A stretch of 64,000 bases of DNA, taken from positions 52,957 to 116,956 of the forward strand of contig NZ_JAQMUE010000100.1 of assembly GCF_028330985.1 (NCBI RefSeq), written 5' to 3'. Shown one piece after another: positions 8,413-18,500 of the stretch (its first letter is position 1; each line of letters begins with the position of its first letter). A program made the translations under genes and the position numbers. The stretch is from Roseofilum reptotaenium CS-1145. Its GTDB lineage: Bacteria; Cyanobacteriota; Cyanobacteriia; Cyanobacteriales; Desertifilaceae. Under the pieces are notes generated by a model. The model made no database searches. It saw only the letters and a list, made by a program, of their open reading frames with translations, and had not been told where the DNA came from.

Positions 8413-8505
8413 ATCCCCATACTCTCATCTTGTTGCTTTTGTCATGAATAATTATTCATTCTTCATTGTTAATTATTCATCAAAAAATGAATCTTCTAAT
8501 CTAAC

Positions 8506-8541
8506 CATATCCCACCTCAGAATTTGTTTAACTAGATTGGT
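8506..8541. repeat. Duplicated fragment of the neighbouring Rpn-like gene
   Basis: These 36 bp are identical to 8819-8854 inside the gene at 8555-9433, with similarity continuing a few bases further. The copy lies just past that gene's stop, in the same orientation, and is not coding. It looks like the residue of a decayed tandem paralogue or a partial duplication. Confidence 0.8.
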
Positions 8542-8554
8542 ATCCCAAGGGTTG

Positions 8555-9433
8555 TCAATTGCGATCGCTAAATTGCTCCAGTAACTCTTGCTGTGACTTT
8601 TGCAAAATCAAGGAAAACACTTCTTCAGTTGGCAAAGCTATCAATTTGGGTACGATCGCCTCTAATTCAGGGTCAATGGTCTGAAAACGTAACCTCATCA
8701 AGTTTTCCACCGTTTTTCGGCGCTCTTGTTCAATACCTTGTTCAATACCTTGTTGTAAAACGGTTTTTCTGGCCTGTTCGAGCATTTCTCGGTATAAAGG
8801 TGATGCTTCTAGTACCGACATATCCCACCTCAGAATTTGTTTAACTAGATTGGTGTCCAATACAAAATTAGCAAAAAAACCGAGCAACGTCTCGAAGTCT
8901 TGCAACTGTTCATCAGCTCTCAACCTTCGCACTGCTTCTTGCACCACGAGTTCTTGGTCGCCATTTTTGAGCAAAGGGACAAAGGGAATTAGGGGGCGAA
9001 TGGGGGGATCGAGAATAGTTCGCGCTTCAATTTCCCAGAGATTGATAACTTTGTATTCTCGTAGTGCCTTCAGACCCCCAAATTCCGATTCGTAACGAGT
9101 GGGAATGGGTTGCTTTCCGTCGGGTTTGAGCAGATTGACTAATACAGGGTATACGGGAAGTTGGTATTTCTCTTCGGCAAGGGCGGCATAGGCTTGCATC
9201 CGCCTGGGCATTTGAGCGTTATAGTACAGTTGCAACTCGTTAACGACCAGAAATTCTCCCTGTTGAGGAGACCGGACTCTCAATAAAACATCGGTCTGGC
9301 GGCTCACCCATTCAAAACTGGTGGACTCCATGCCAATGTACTGGAGGTCGGGCATTTTAGTTACCCATTCTACCCAGCGATCGGGGTTTAATCCAATCAA
9401 ACGTTTGCTGCCAATATCTGCGGGCTTGGCCAT
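8555..9433 (-). CDS. Rpn-like PD-(D/E)XK nuclease family protein
   Basis: A 292-residue protein of the cyanobacterial Rpn/transposase-like group. The N-terminal half carries a PD-(D/E)XK-like arrangement (Asp in RQTDVLLRV, then Glu/Gln in VVNELQLYY). The middle is helical, followed by a tandem GIEQ-GIEQ hinge encoded by two 12-bp repeats (8729-8752), and a C-terminal helical tail resembling DUF4351. Relatives at 24371-26172 have the same plan. Rpn proteins in E. coli promote RecA-independent recombination and some act in phage defence; here the activity is inferred only from fold motifs. Confidence 0.78.
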   Translation of the reverse strand: MAKPADIGSKRLIGLNPDRWVEWVTKMPDLQYIGMESTSFEWVSRQTDVLLRVRSPQQGEFLVVNELQLYYNAQMPRRMQAYAALAEEKYQLPVYPVLVNLLKPDGKQPIPTRYESEFGGLKALREYKVINLWEIEARTILDPPIRPLIPFVPLLKNGDQELVVQEAVRRLRADEQLQDFETLLGFFANFVLDTNLVKQILRWDMSVLEASPLYREMLEQARKTVLQQGIEQGIEQERRKTVENLMRLRFQTIDPELEAIVPKLIALPTEEVFSLILQKSQQELLEQFSDRN

Positions 9434-9467
9434 TTTTCTAACTAAATTAATTAATAATTGAATAACG

Positions 9468-9525
9468 TAAGCACCGGCAAAGGAGCTAAAGATCGGGCGA
9501 TCGCCAGTTCCCTTACCGGTGCTTA
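9468..9525 (-). terminator. Hairpin downstream of petD (possible terminator)
   Basis: TAAGCACCGG (9468-9477) pairs perfectly with CCGGTGCTTA (9516-9525), with an inner GGCGATCGCC palindrome in the loop. It sits about 90 bp past the petD stop. There is no strong T-tract on the petD side, so termination is only a suggestion; it could also be an mRNA 3' stabiliser. Confidence 0.4.
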
Positions 9526-9612
9526 GAAAATTATGATTCTAATCTGCTCTATAGCAATGCTGTTTGGGTCTTAACAGGGGTTGAACTTCCGATTACCCAT
9601 TACCAGCGCTAT

Positions 9613-10095
9613 TTAGAATAATCCCAAGGTCAGAGATTTATCGATGGGTAAAGCCGCTCCAATACCTAACCAGAGAGTAACCAGGGTTCCAAACAAGAAA
9701 ACCGCAGTCGCGACGGGACGGCGGAAAGGATTTTGGAATTTGTTCACATTTTCGATAAAAGGAACCAGGATTAAGCCTAGGGGAATGGAAGCCATCATCA
9801 GAACGCCCAACAGTTTATTGGGAACTGTTCTCAGAATTTGGAATACAGGATAAAAGTACCACTCTGGCAGAATTTCCAGGGGAGTGGCAAAGGGATCGGC
9901 AGGTTCGCCAATAAAGGCAGGATCGAGTACCGCTAGGGCAACGATGCAGCCGAGGGTTCCCACAATTACGACTGGGAAAGTATACAACAGGTCATTGGGC
10001 CAGGCAGGTTCACCATAGTAATTATGGCCCATGCCTTGGGCGAGTTTTTCCCGGAGTTTGGGATCGGATAAGGCCGGTGGCTTTTGAATGGACAT
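9613..10095 (-). CDS. petD: Cytochrome b6-f complex subunit IV
   Basis: A 160-residue protein, the standard PetD length. It has the conserved N-terminus ([19 protein letters not shown]), the [18 protein letters not shown] quinol-site segment with its PEWY motif, and three membrane segments. It forms the Qp site of the thylakoid cytochrome b6f complex with PetB. It lies 94 bp downstream of petB in the same direction, the usual petBD operon. Confidence 0.98.
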   Translation of the reverse strand: MSIQKPPALSDPKLREKLAQGMGHNYYGEPAWPNDLLYTFPVVIVGTLGCIVALAVLDPAFIGEPADPFATPLEILPEWYFYPVFQILRTVPNKLLGVLMMASIPLGLILVPFIENVNKFQNPFRRPVATAVFLFGTLVTLWLGIGAALPIDKSLTLGLF

Positions 10096-10189
10096 GGTTC
10101 AATCAATATAATGAATGGAACAATTATATAGAGGGAGTCGGCAGTGAAGCAGTCGGGATTTATCTCCCTATTCCCTAGCACTACGTGCT

Positions 10190-10858
10190 TTACAAGGGGC
10201 CAGAGATCCCTTGCTTACGAATCATTAAGAAGTGAGCCAACATGAAGACGGCGATCGACCAAGGAAGGACGAAGATGTGTAGGCTATAGAAGCGGGTTAA
10301 GGTGGCTTGACCTACACTTTCACCGCCTCGCATTAGTTCAACGACAAGGTCTCCAACCACAGGAACAGCAGCAGGAACGCCACTTACAATTTTAACGGCC
10401 CAATATCCGACCTGATCCCAAGGCAGAGAATACCCGGTAACTCCGAAGGTTACAGTGATGACCGCTAGAACAACTCCGGTAACCCAAGTTAGCTCGCGGG
10501 GTTTTTTGAAGCCTCCGGTAAGGTACACTCGGAAGATGTGCAGAATCATCATCAGCACCATCATACTGGCAGACCAACGGTGGATGGAGCGGATTAACCA
10601 TCCAAAGCTGACTTCATTCATGATGTATTGAATAGAGGTGAAGGCTTCAGCTACCGTGGGTTTGTAGTAGAAGGTCATGGCGAATCCAGTCGCAAACTGG
10701 ATGAGGAAGCACACGAGGGTAATTCCACCGAGACAGTAGAAGATATTAACGTGAGGAGGGACGTATTTACTGGTGATGTCGTCGGAGATGCCTTGGATCT
10801 CCAGACGTTCTTGAAACCATTGAAAGGTTTTTGACTCTCTTACCTGCTTGGTAAACAT
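10190..10858 (-). CDS. petB: Cytochrome b6
   Basis: Starting at the ATG at 10856-10858 ([15 protein letters not shown]) gives 222 residues, the family length; an in-frame extension of 19 codons upstream is not conserved in type. Heme ligands are visible as His pairs in [19 protein letters not shown] and in [10 protein letters not shown]...LAHFL, and the heme c-n cysteine in NIFYCLGG. It is the core electron-transfer subunit of b6f in the thylakoid membrane. Only 61 bp separate it from the divergent ctpA, an arrangement seen in several cyanobacteria. Confidence 0.98.
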   Translation of the reverse strand: MFTKQVRESKTFQWFQERLEIQGISDDITSKYVPPHVNIFYCLGGITLVCFLIQFATGFAMTFYYKPTVAEAFTSIQYIMNEVSFGWLIRSIHRWSASMMVLMMILHIFRVYLTGGFKKPRELTWVTGVVLAVITVTFGVTGYSLPWDQVGYWAVKIVSGVPAAVPVVGDLVVELMRGGESVGQATLTRFYSLHIFVLPWSIAVFMLAHFLMIRKQGISGPL

Positions 10859-10919
10859 GCGGTTAACGATCCTATGAAAGATTAATGCGCTCTTATAGAA
10901 ATGTAACATAGCCAAAGTA

Positions 10920-12179
10920 ATGATAAAACAGGTGATGGTAAAGCGAATTTTTTGGGTGGCGTGTTTTTTGGTGTTGTATGTGGCGATCGCCCTTGGGGTT
11001 TGGATCTCTCCAGCCTATGCTCTGACACAAGAACAGAAGCTCTACAACGAGGTGTGGCGCATTGTGAATCGGTCCTATTTAGATGAGACCTTTAATCATC
11101 AAAATTGGTGGTTTGTGCGCCAGAAAGCCCTAAAAAAGCCGCTCAGGAGTCGTGAAGAGACCTATATGGCCATTGACCAAATGCTGAAGAGTTTGGGCGA
11201 TCCTTTTACCCGATTTTTACCCCCTCAGTCCTATCGCAGCTTGCAGGTGACAACTTCAGGAGAATTGAGTGGGGTGGGGTTGCAGATTGCTTTAGATGCT
11301 CAAACCGGTCTGCTGACGGTGATTGCACCGATCGCCGGATCGCCAGCAGAAACCGCAGGACTTCAACCACGCGATCGCATTATGGCTATTGATGGTATTC
11401 CGACTCGCGAGTTAACCATTGAAGAGGCAGCTAACCGGATGCGGGGACCGACTGGAACAGTAGTCACCTTAACCATTGAACGAGACCGCACAGAACAGCA
11501 CAGGGTGGAGATTACCCGCGATCATATTACGCTCAATCCTGTGATTTCGGATCTGCGATCGCTTGAATCTGACTCTGGCTCGGTTCCGATTGGCTATCTG
11601 CGGTTAACCCAATTTAATGCCTATGCCTCCCAAGAACTGAGCCAGGCGATCGCCCGTTTAGAAGAGCAAGGAGCCGCAGCATATATCCTCGATTTACGCA
11701 ATAACCCAGGCGGATTATTAACCGCTGGCATTGAAATTGCTCGTCAATGGATTGATCGGGGTACGATTGTTTATGTGGTCAACCGTCAAGGGGTTTTGGA
11801 GAGCTTTGAGGCGACTGGAGCAGCACTAACCAACGATCCGCTGGTGGTTTTGGTCAATCATGGAACCGCCAGTGCTAGTGAAATTCTAGCGGGGGCACTC
11901 CAGGATAACGATCGCGCTCAATTACTGGGAGAAAGGACGTTTGGTAAGGGATTAATTCAATCCCTATTTGATTTATCGGATGGCTCTGGGCTAGCCGTAA
12001 CCATTGCCAAGTATGAAACCCCCGATCATCATGATATTAATCAGTTAGGCATTGAACCCGATCGAGTCGTTCCTGCCCAGGCGATCTCCCGTAATCAAAT
12101 CGCCACCGCTTCTGACTCCCAATATCAAGCTGCGCTAGAAGTGCTAGCCCAACAAACCCAAAGTTCAACTCTAAACTAG
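10920..12179 (+). CDS. ctpA: Carboxyl-terminal processing protease
   Basis: A 419-residue S41 peptidase. It has a signal peptide ending in SPAYA (~35), a PDZ domain (~100-185, [10 protein letters not shown] and [13 protein letters not shown]) and a catalytic domain with Ser320 in GTASASEIL and Lys343 in ERTFGKG forming the Ser-Lys dyad. CtpA matures the D1 protein of photosystem II by removing its C-terminal extension in the lumen. An alternative start is the ATG five codons downstream (10935), which keeps the signal peptide. The neighbourhood with petBD fits photosynthetic function. Confidence 0.95.
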   Translation: MIKQVMVKRIFWVACFLVLYVAIALGVWISPAYALTQEQKLYNEVWRIVNRSYLDETFNHQNWWFVRQKALKKPLRSREETYMAIDQMLKSLGDPFTRFLPPQSYRSLQVTTSGELSGVGLQIALDAQTGLLTVIAPIAGSPAETAGLQPRDRIMAIDGIPTRELTIEEAANRMRGPTGTVVTLTIERDRTEQHRVEITRDHITLNPVISDLRSLESDSGSVPIGYLRLTQFNAYASQELSQAIARLEEQGAAAYILDLRNNPGGLLTAGIEIARQWIDRGTIVYVVNRQGVLESFEATGAALTNDPLVVLVNHGTASASEILAGALQDNDRAQLLGERTFGKGLIQSLFDLSDGSGLAVTIAKYETPDHHDINQLGIEPDRVVPAQAISRNQIATASDSQYQAALEVLAQQTQSSTLN

Positions 12180-12223
12180 AGTTGATCGTGCGTACATCAT
12201 CTGAAAAGTTCGGGTGCTTATCC

Positions 12224-13177
12224 ATGGATAAACAAACCCTTTTAGACCTTTATCGTGGCGGGCAACGGGATTTTCGGGGTCTTGATTTAGCTGGGATTGA
12301 TCTCAGTTACACCGATTTAAGTGGCATTGATTTAAGTCAGAGTAATCTGACCCGTGCGAATTTGTTTTATGTGAATCTTTCCCATGCTAATCTTAGCCAG
12401 ACTAATCTTTCCTATGCGGATTTAAGTTGCGCTAATTTGTTTTTGGCGTTGCTCAGTGGCTCGAATTTAACGTTAGCTAATCTGAGTAGCGCTTCTTTAT
12501 TTAATATTAATCTGAGCCATGCGGATTTAAGTGGGGCAAATCTGATTTTTGCTAATTTAGTGCAAGCAGATTTGAATGGAACATGTTTGCTTCAAGCTTC
12601 TTTAGCTCAGGCAAATTTAAGTGGGGCAAATTTAAGTGGCGCAGATTTAAGTCGAGCCAATGTGAGTGGGGCTAATCTCATTAAAGCCGATTTAAGTGAC
12701 ACGAACTTAAATCAGACCAATTTAGGGCGTTGTAATGCTGCCTATGCTATTTTTCGGGGTTCAGATTTGAGTGAAACGAATTTAACCGATACCCATTTGG
12801 TTCATGCAGAAGGTTTAGAGCAATCCTTGAATGAATCAGAAATCGGCCCCTATCAGTGGCAAGGATTACAGTTTTTTTCCCAAGTTGAATTAGACATTGC
12901 TCAAGCCCTACATCAACAAAATGCCTTATTTTATCCCCATGTGCGAACGATTTTAGAGGGAAAACTAGAGTCTCAACCTTATTTTCTGATCATTGATGGC
13001 GGTAAATGTGGCATTCTTCAAATTGAAGAACAATCGTGCACTCTCGATCTTAAGCGCGATCGCCTGCTACAGCAATCTGGGATTGTTCTCATTGACTCCT
13101 ACGTTATCGAGCAATGCCAAAGTAACCCCCAAGAAGTTGTCCAAGACTTTCTTGAGCGTCTCAGAACTCTAGATTAA
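12224..13177 (+). CDS. Pentapeptide repeat protein
   Basis: A 317-residue protein. I chose ATG 12224 (MDKQTLLDLYRGGQRDF) over a TTG 42 nt upstream. About 30 A(D/N)LXX pentapeptides (residues ~20-205) form a right-handed quadrilateral beta-helix. The C-terminal ~100 residues (VELDIAQALHQQNALFYPHV onward) are a globular domain I do not recognise, possibly shared with other cyanobacterial pentapeptide proteins. It starts 45 bp after ctpA and may be co-transcribed. Function unknown. Confidence 0.88.
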   Translation: MDKQTLLDLYRGGQRDFRGLDLAGIDLSYTDLSGIDLSQSNLTRANLFYVNLSHANLSQTNLSYADLSCANLFLALLSGSNLTLANLSSASLFNINLSHADLSGANLIFANLVQADLNGTCLLQASLAQANLSGANLSGADLSRANVSGANLIKADLSDTNLNQTNLGRCNAAYAIFRGSDLSETNLTDTHLVHAEGLEQSLNESEIGPYQWQGLQFFSQVELDIAQALHQQNALFYPHVRTILEGKLESQPYFLIIDGGKCGILQIEEQSCTLDLKRDRLLQQSGIVLIDSYVIEQCQSNPQEVVQDFLERLRTLD

Positions 13178-13285
13178 CGGTGAGTCAGATCAGACCCCGA
13201 TTAGAGTCTCAAGGTTCTATTGTGGTGACCCAAGTTCAGAGGTATGATTGACTCTTCAATCTGCTTTTTAATATGAACTTAACCT

Positions 13286-14407
13286 ATGAAACGCCGTAAA
13301 TTGTTAGCCTATACCACAACAGGAGCAGCTACTACCTTAGCCCTAGCAGCCTGTAGTGCCCAAACCACCACTTCACAAAACACTAGCACCAGTTCCACCA
13401 ATAGTGCCCTCCCTAATATCCGCTGGAAAATGGCCACCAGTTGGCCAACCTCCCTCGATACCCTCTATGGGTCAGCGAAAATGGTTGCCGATAAAGTCGA
13501 ATCCATGACCGATGGGCGATTTGTTATCGAAGTCTTTGCTGGTGGAGAAATTGTTCCTGGACTACAAGTCTTGGATGCCGTGCAAGCGGGAACCGTTGAA
13601 TGTGGCCATAGTGCCAGTTATTACTACATCGGTAAAAATCCCGCCCTCGTATTTGGAACCACCGTTCCCTTTGGCCTCAATGCCCAACAGCAAAATGCTT
13701 GGCTCTACTATGGTGGTGGCCAAGAAATGATGAATCAGCTCTATGCCGATTTTAATGTCATTGCCTTTCCTGCGGGCAATAGTGGCGTACAAATGGGTGG
13801 CTGGTTTAAGCGTCAGGTGAATACCGTCGCCGACTTAAACGGTTTGAAAATGAGAATCCCTGGATTTGGGGGTAAAGTCCTAGCCAGTTTAGGCGTTAAT
13901 GTACAGGTATTACCTGGAGGAGAAATCTTCCTCGCTTTAGAGCGAGGGGCTATTGATGCAGCCGAATGGGTTGGCCCCTATGATGATGAAAAATTGGGCT
14001 TGAATAAGGCTGCCCAATATTATTATTATCCCGGTTGGTGGGAACCCGGCTCGACCTTTGAGTTACAGGTGAATGTAGACCAGTGGAATCAATTGCCCAA
14101 AGAATATCAGGATGTTCTTAGGAGTGCGGCGGCTGATGCCAATATTCATTGTTTAGCTCGCTATGATACACTCAATCCCCAAGCTCTCAAACGGCTTAAA
14201 GATGGGGGAACCCAATTACAGCCCTTCAGCCCAGAAATTTTAACCGCTTGTCGCCAAGCAACCCAGGAGTTACTAGCACAACAAGCCAGTGAAGAGCCTT
14301 CTTTTAAGGAAATTTATGACTCTTGGAAACAGTTCCAAGCAGATATTTTTAGTTGGCACGCAGTGAGTGAGTTAGGTTACTCGAGTTTTGCCATTGGTCA
14401 GTCCTAA
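13286..14407 (+). CDS. TRAP transporter solute-binding protein (DctP/TakP-like)
   Basis: A 373-residue lipoprotein. The N-terminus MKRRKLLAYTTTGAATT has a twin-arginine-like start and the lipobox LAAC. The mature part follows the DctP fold with KMRIPGFGGKVLASLG and ERGAIDAAEWVGP, the latter typical of the TakP branch that binds 2-oxo acids or similar carboxylates. It captures ligand in the periplasm for a TRAP membrane permease. No DctQ/DctM gene is adjacent, so the permease is elsewhere or lost. Substrate cannot be read from the sequence. Confidence 0.88.
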   Translation: MKRRKLLAYTTTGAATTLALAACSAQTTTSQNTSTSSTNSALPNIRWKMATSWPTSLDTLYGSAKMVADKVESMTDGRFVIEVFAGGEIVPGLQVLDAVQAGTVECGHSASYYYIGKNPALVFGTTVPFGLNAQQQNAWLYYGGGQEMMNQLYADFNVIAFPAGNSGVQMGGWFKRQVNTVADLNGLKMRIPGFGGKVLASLGVNVQVLPGGEIFLALERGAIDAAEWVGPYDDEKLGLNKAAQYYYYPGWWEPGSTFELQVNVDQWNQLPKEYQDVLRSAAADANIHCLARYDTLNPQALKRLKDGGTQLQPFSPEILTACRQATQELLAQQASEEPSFKEIYDSWKQFQADIFSWHAVSELGYSSFAIGQS

Positions 14408-14412
14408 TGAAT

Positions 14413-14507
14413 AGACTTCTTGCATAAGTCAGGCAATAGGAAATAGACATGAGAATCCAGGATTTTTGGATTACAATTCATTGTCTACCCAACTATGCAA
14501 GAGTTCT
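14413..14507. mobile_element. MITE-like element, candidate
   Basis: AGACTTCTTGCATA at 14413-14426 faces an imperfect inverted copy (TATGCAAGAGTTCT) at 14494-14507, leaving a 95-bp non-coding unit flanked by AAT on each side. The ends resemble terminal inverted repeats of a small DNA transposon. No transposase is present in the window for it. Confidence 0.4.
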
Positions 14508-14544
14508 AATACTTAGAGTAGATTTAAATCACCGTGAGAAAGGC

Positions 14545-14576
14545 GTTGTAGGGGCAAAAAAAATCACCCCTACAAC
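14545..14576. terminator. Bidirectional hairpin between convergent genes
   Basis: GTTGTAGGGG pairs perfectly with CCCCTACAAC across a 12-nt loop rich in A on one side. It sits between the convergent TRAP receptor and ROK kinase genes and could end transcription in both directions. GTAGGGG/CCCCTAC hairpins are common dispersed elements in cyanobacteria, so a REP-like origin is equally possible. Confidence 0.5.
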
Positions 14577-14583
14577 AGACTCA

Positions 14584-15483
14584 TTAGTCCTTACTCATAT
14601 AATGTTGCCAGGCTAGTTTAGCTGCACCCACCATTCCCGCTTGATTACCTAATTCAGCGACTAAAACCTGGAGTCCTTCGCGAGACGTTGGTAGAACGCG
14701 CTGTTCAATTTCTGCTAGGGTAGCAGGGAGGAAGTAAGGGGCGCTTTGACTAATGCCACCCCCAAGAATAATTGCTTCTGGGGTTAAAATATAGATTAAA
14801 TTGGCGATTCCTGCCCCTAAACGATGACCGTAGTTTTCCCAAAAATCTAAGGCTTGTCGGTTGCCACTTTCTGCGAGGTGGCCGAGTTCTTGGGGGTCGA
14901 GATGACCTTGACGGCGGATAGCAGGAATAGAAACCTGTTGTTCTAGGGAGCCTCGGTTGCCACTGTTGCAGGGATGACCGTAGAGGTCGATGGTGATCAG
15001 GCCGAGTTCTCCGGCTGCACCATGGCGACCAGTAAATAACTTGCCATTTATGATGATAGCTCCACCGACTCCGGTTCCGAGGGTGAGCAGGATCAGGTCT
15101 TGGAAGTTGCGGCCGGCTCCAATCCAGGATTCACCTAATCCAGCACAGTTTGCATCATTAGCGAGGACAGTGGGTTTACCCGTTTTGCCTTCTAACCACA
15201 AGGCTAAAGTTACATCTTGCCAGTCACATAGGTTTATGGCAACCCGCGAAATTTTACCACTTTCGTCTACGGGACCGGGGACTCCAACTCCCAGGGCTAA
15301 GGCGGTTTGCTCTGGATCAAGTTCGGCAAGAGTTGAGAGTAGGGCAGCAAGGACGGCTTCTGGCGTTGCGGGTTGGGGGGTAGCAATGGTAAGGGTGTTT
15401 TGGCAACTGCCATCTTTACGAAACCGGCCCAGTTTTATGCCGGTTCCGCCGATATCAATGCCGATGACTGTGGGTTGGTTCAT
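14584..15483 (-). CDS. ROK family sugar kinase (glucokinase-like)
   Basis: A 299-residue protein from the ATG at 15481-15483 (MNQPTVIGIDIGGTGIKLG). The longer frame adds only a proline/serine-rich read of heptamer repeat. ATP-binding motifs IDIGGTGIKLG and LTLGTGVGGAIII are present, with the sugar-binding ANDANCAG and ELG segment. The ROK zinc motif is reduced: GHPCNSGNRGSLEQ keeps one Cys where zinc-binding members have three. It probably phosphorylates glucose or a related hexose with ATP. PilQ is upstream on the same strand, but a repeat-filled gap separates them. Confidence 0.88.
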   Translation of the reverse strand: MNQPTVIGIDIGGTGIKLGRFRKDGSCQNTLTIATPQPATPEAVLAALLSTLAELDPEQTALALGVGVPGPVDESGKISRVAINLCDWQDVTLALWLEGKTGKPTVLANDANCAGLGESWIGAGRNFQDLILLTLGTGVGGAIIINGKLFTGRHGAAGELGLITIDLYGHPCNSGNRGSLEQQVSIPAIRRQGHLDPQELGHLAESGNRQALDFWENYGHRLGAGIANLIYILTPEAIILGGGISQSAPYFLPATLAEIEQRVLPTSREGLQVLVAELGNQAGMVGAAKLAWQHYMSKD

Positions 15484-15563
15484 AGTGGGGAATGGGGGGA
15501 TGGGGGAATGGGGAGACGGGCACACACGGAGACGCGGGTAAATTGTCTCTTGCCTATTCCCTA
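15484..15563. repeat. Heptamer-type spacer
   Basis: GGGAATGGGG/GATGGGGG units followed by TTGCCTATTCCCTATT. It separates pilQ from the ROK kinase gene and shows no other feature. Confidence 0.6.
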
Positions 15564-18500
15564 TTACCTGCCAGGATAGCGGAAGCCTCGGTTACGAAGT
15601 TGTTGCTGGACGTTGGGGCTAGGAGCGTAGCCATATCCCCAGTTTGCATCTTCTACATCTTGGATGATGTTGGGAGTAACCACAATCACCACTTCTGCAC
15701 GCTCAGATCGGTTGTCAGTTCGGCGGAACATGCGGCCGATAATGGGTAGATCTCCAAGAATGGGTAGTTTAGAAACCGTTTCCCGTTCTTGGTCTTGAAT
15801 GACTCCAGCAATCAAAAGCGTTTGACCATCACGCAGGCGAATTTTACCCGAACTTAACTCCCGTCTCGAAACCAATGCTACCTGTTGTTGCAGTCCATCT
15901 ATAACGATATTAAAGGTACCTGTTGGGGTAGAGATACGAGGATTAATAGTCATGGTAATAAAGCCATTATCATCAATTCGATCTACGACAATTGGCATTA
16001 ATAGACCTACATCTTCAAATTCAGTGTTAACTGTGGTGGTGGTAGTATTGGCATTAATAGTCGTTTCTTGTTCCACATTAACAGGGATGCGGTCTGTGAG
16101 GTTAATCGTTGAAGTTTCCCCTTCTTGAATGGTAAGAGTTGGGTCAGTAAGGATCTTAGCCGTTCCTTCTTCAATATTTGCTTCCAGTTGCGCTAGGAAT
16201 TGGTTGGGATATTGGAAAACTTGCGGCAGTTGGTAGGTGAGTTGGGCGGCTTGGCCAATAATAGCAGGTAAGCCATTAAGAGCAGCACCTGTAGCAGCAG
16301 AAATAAGTTCTCCAGTGGGGTTAGTTAAGGCAGGAATGTTTCCGCCACCTGGGACAAGTTGACTCAATAAGCGGGGAACGCCATTAGCATCAAAGAATTG
16401 AGGAGCAATGGCTTGAGTCGCAGGGACTAAATCTTGGCCATTAATGAGGGGTTGAAATGTACCATCTAGAATTTGACTTAATAAGCGGGGGGTTCCTGCT
16501 GCATCAAAGAATTGAGGGGCAGATGCACCTTGGGTAACTTCGACTAAATCACTTTCTGGATCGAGAAGAGGTTGAAAGACTCCTCCTCCAATTGTCAGTT
16601 GATTAAAGTTCCTGGGAACACCATTCACATCAAAAAAGACTGGCGATTGGTCTCCTGCTAGAGTTAAGTTACCTGAAGCATCTCGCAACGGTTGTAAGGG
16701 GCCATTGGAAACACCAGGGACATTTAATTCACTCAACAGGCGAGGTGTACCTGTGGAATCTAAGAAGAACTGTGCCCCAACACCAGCCGTGACTACATTT
16801 CCGTCAGGACTGCGTAAGGGCTGAAATTGCCCTCCACCAATGGTCAGGTCATTAAAGAGTCTCGGTTGACCCGTGGCATCAAAGAACCGAGGTGCGGGAT
16901 CTGCTCCGGTTCCAGCAGAAATGAGAGAACCGTTAGGAGTGGTGAGGGCTGGAATTTGCCCTCCACCAAGTTGCAGCTCGCTTAACAGCCTAGGTTGACC
17001 AGTATTATCAAAAAATCGAGGGGCTTGAGTGCCAGCAGTGGGAGCAGTAACCAGATTATTCGTTTGATCGACTAAGGGTTGAAAGCTTCCGCCGCCAACG
17101 GTGAGTTCGTTCAAACTGCGGGGAATACCATTGCGGTCATAGAAGAGAGGTGGGGTTCCCGAAGCAGGGGATACCTGACGACCAGCAGCACCAGGAATAC
17201 CGGGGGCAGCCGCGTCAAATCCCGTAACTCCAGGAGTTGTGGGCGAGCCACCAGGGGAGAAAACAGAACCCGGTCGGTTTTGCCCTGAGGGAACCAGTTG
17301 GCCAGTGGCGGGGTCGCGCACCAGTTGGGTTCCATTGGGGTTAATAAAGGGAGTGTTGCCAGCAAGGGGGTTGTTGACAACGGGACGACCAAACTGATTA
17401 GCGCGGGCTTGATCGGCTGTAGGTGGTCTTAAGCGTCCAAAGTTGGCGATGCCTTGCCCCCCATCGACCACGAAGAAGGAATCCCCGGAACCAAAGGAAA
17501 AACTACTGTTAGAAAATTCTTCAGCATTGAGGTTAATGTCAATGACTTTGACATTGACCGATACTTGACGGCGGCGTAGGTCTTGTTGAGAGAGCAAGCC
17601 GGTGGCAATTTCTACTTTGCGAGGGTCCCCGACGAGGGTGATGGAGTTGAGGCGCTCGTCGGCAATGATGGATAGGCCGCGCAGTAGGAGGGGACCGTTT
17701 GCTTCTTGGACGGTGAAGTTTTCAATGCTAGTCGTTGTTTCTTCTGTTTCCCGTCGGTCTACCCCTTCACCTTCGACTACGCGTGTAGTATTGGTAACGA
17801 CTCGTTGATAGTCGGCTCCTTGGGAAGCGAGTAGGGTGGCGGAGGCTTCAGCTTCAGCTTGGTTGAGGCGGAGGGTGCGGGTGATGACGGGACTTGATTC
17901 GAGAGGCAGGTTTGTACCGACAAAGATGGTGCGGCCAACGCGGTTGGCTTGCAAGCCGCTCAGTTGCAGGACGCTGTTAAAGACGTTTTGCACGGGTTCA
18001 TTTTCGATGTCGAGAGAAATAGTTGACCCGGCAACGGCAGTAGAGGCTCCGGCTTGGCCTTCAGGAATAGATCCTGCACTGTCGGTAAAGGCGAGGTTCA
18101 TACCGGCTACCCGTGCAAGGAGGGCGAGAACATCGCGCACTGGGGCATCCCGGAGAACGAGACGGGGGACGTTTTCGGAGGAGCCGAGGTTAATGGTGCG
18201 GCCGGATGCGTCGATGGTGGAGACGGAGATTTCACCGAGCGGTGGGGCGATCGCTCTTTGCCGGAAGGGAGGCGCGACACCGGTTCCGGGGGGTAGGCTG
18301 GGGATGCCGTTTTGCAAGCTCGGTAGCGGTACACCGTTGTTGGGAGCGCCCTGAGCGGTGGTTTGGGGCGGAGTTTGAGCCACAGGCTGGGGGGCAGGGG
18401 GTTGGGGTGCAGTGTTGGCGGTGGGTTTAGGGTCGTCTTGCTTGAGGGAGAGAATGAAGTTAGAGCCGTCTTGGATACTGATGCGGCCGCTGAGGCTGCC

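Noticed and set aside
14967..15000. Zinc-binding ROK repressor
   Set aside because: No N-terminal helix-turn-helix and an incomplete zinc motif; a sugar kinase is the better reading.
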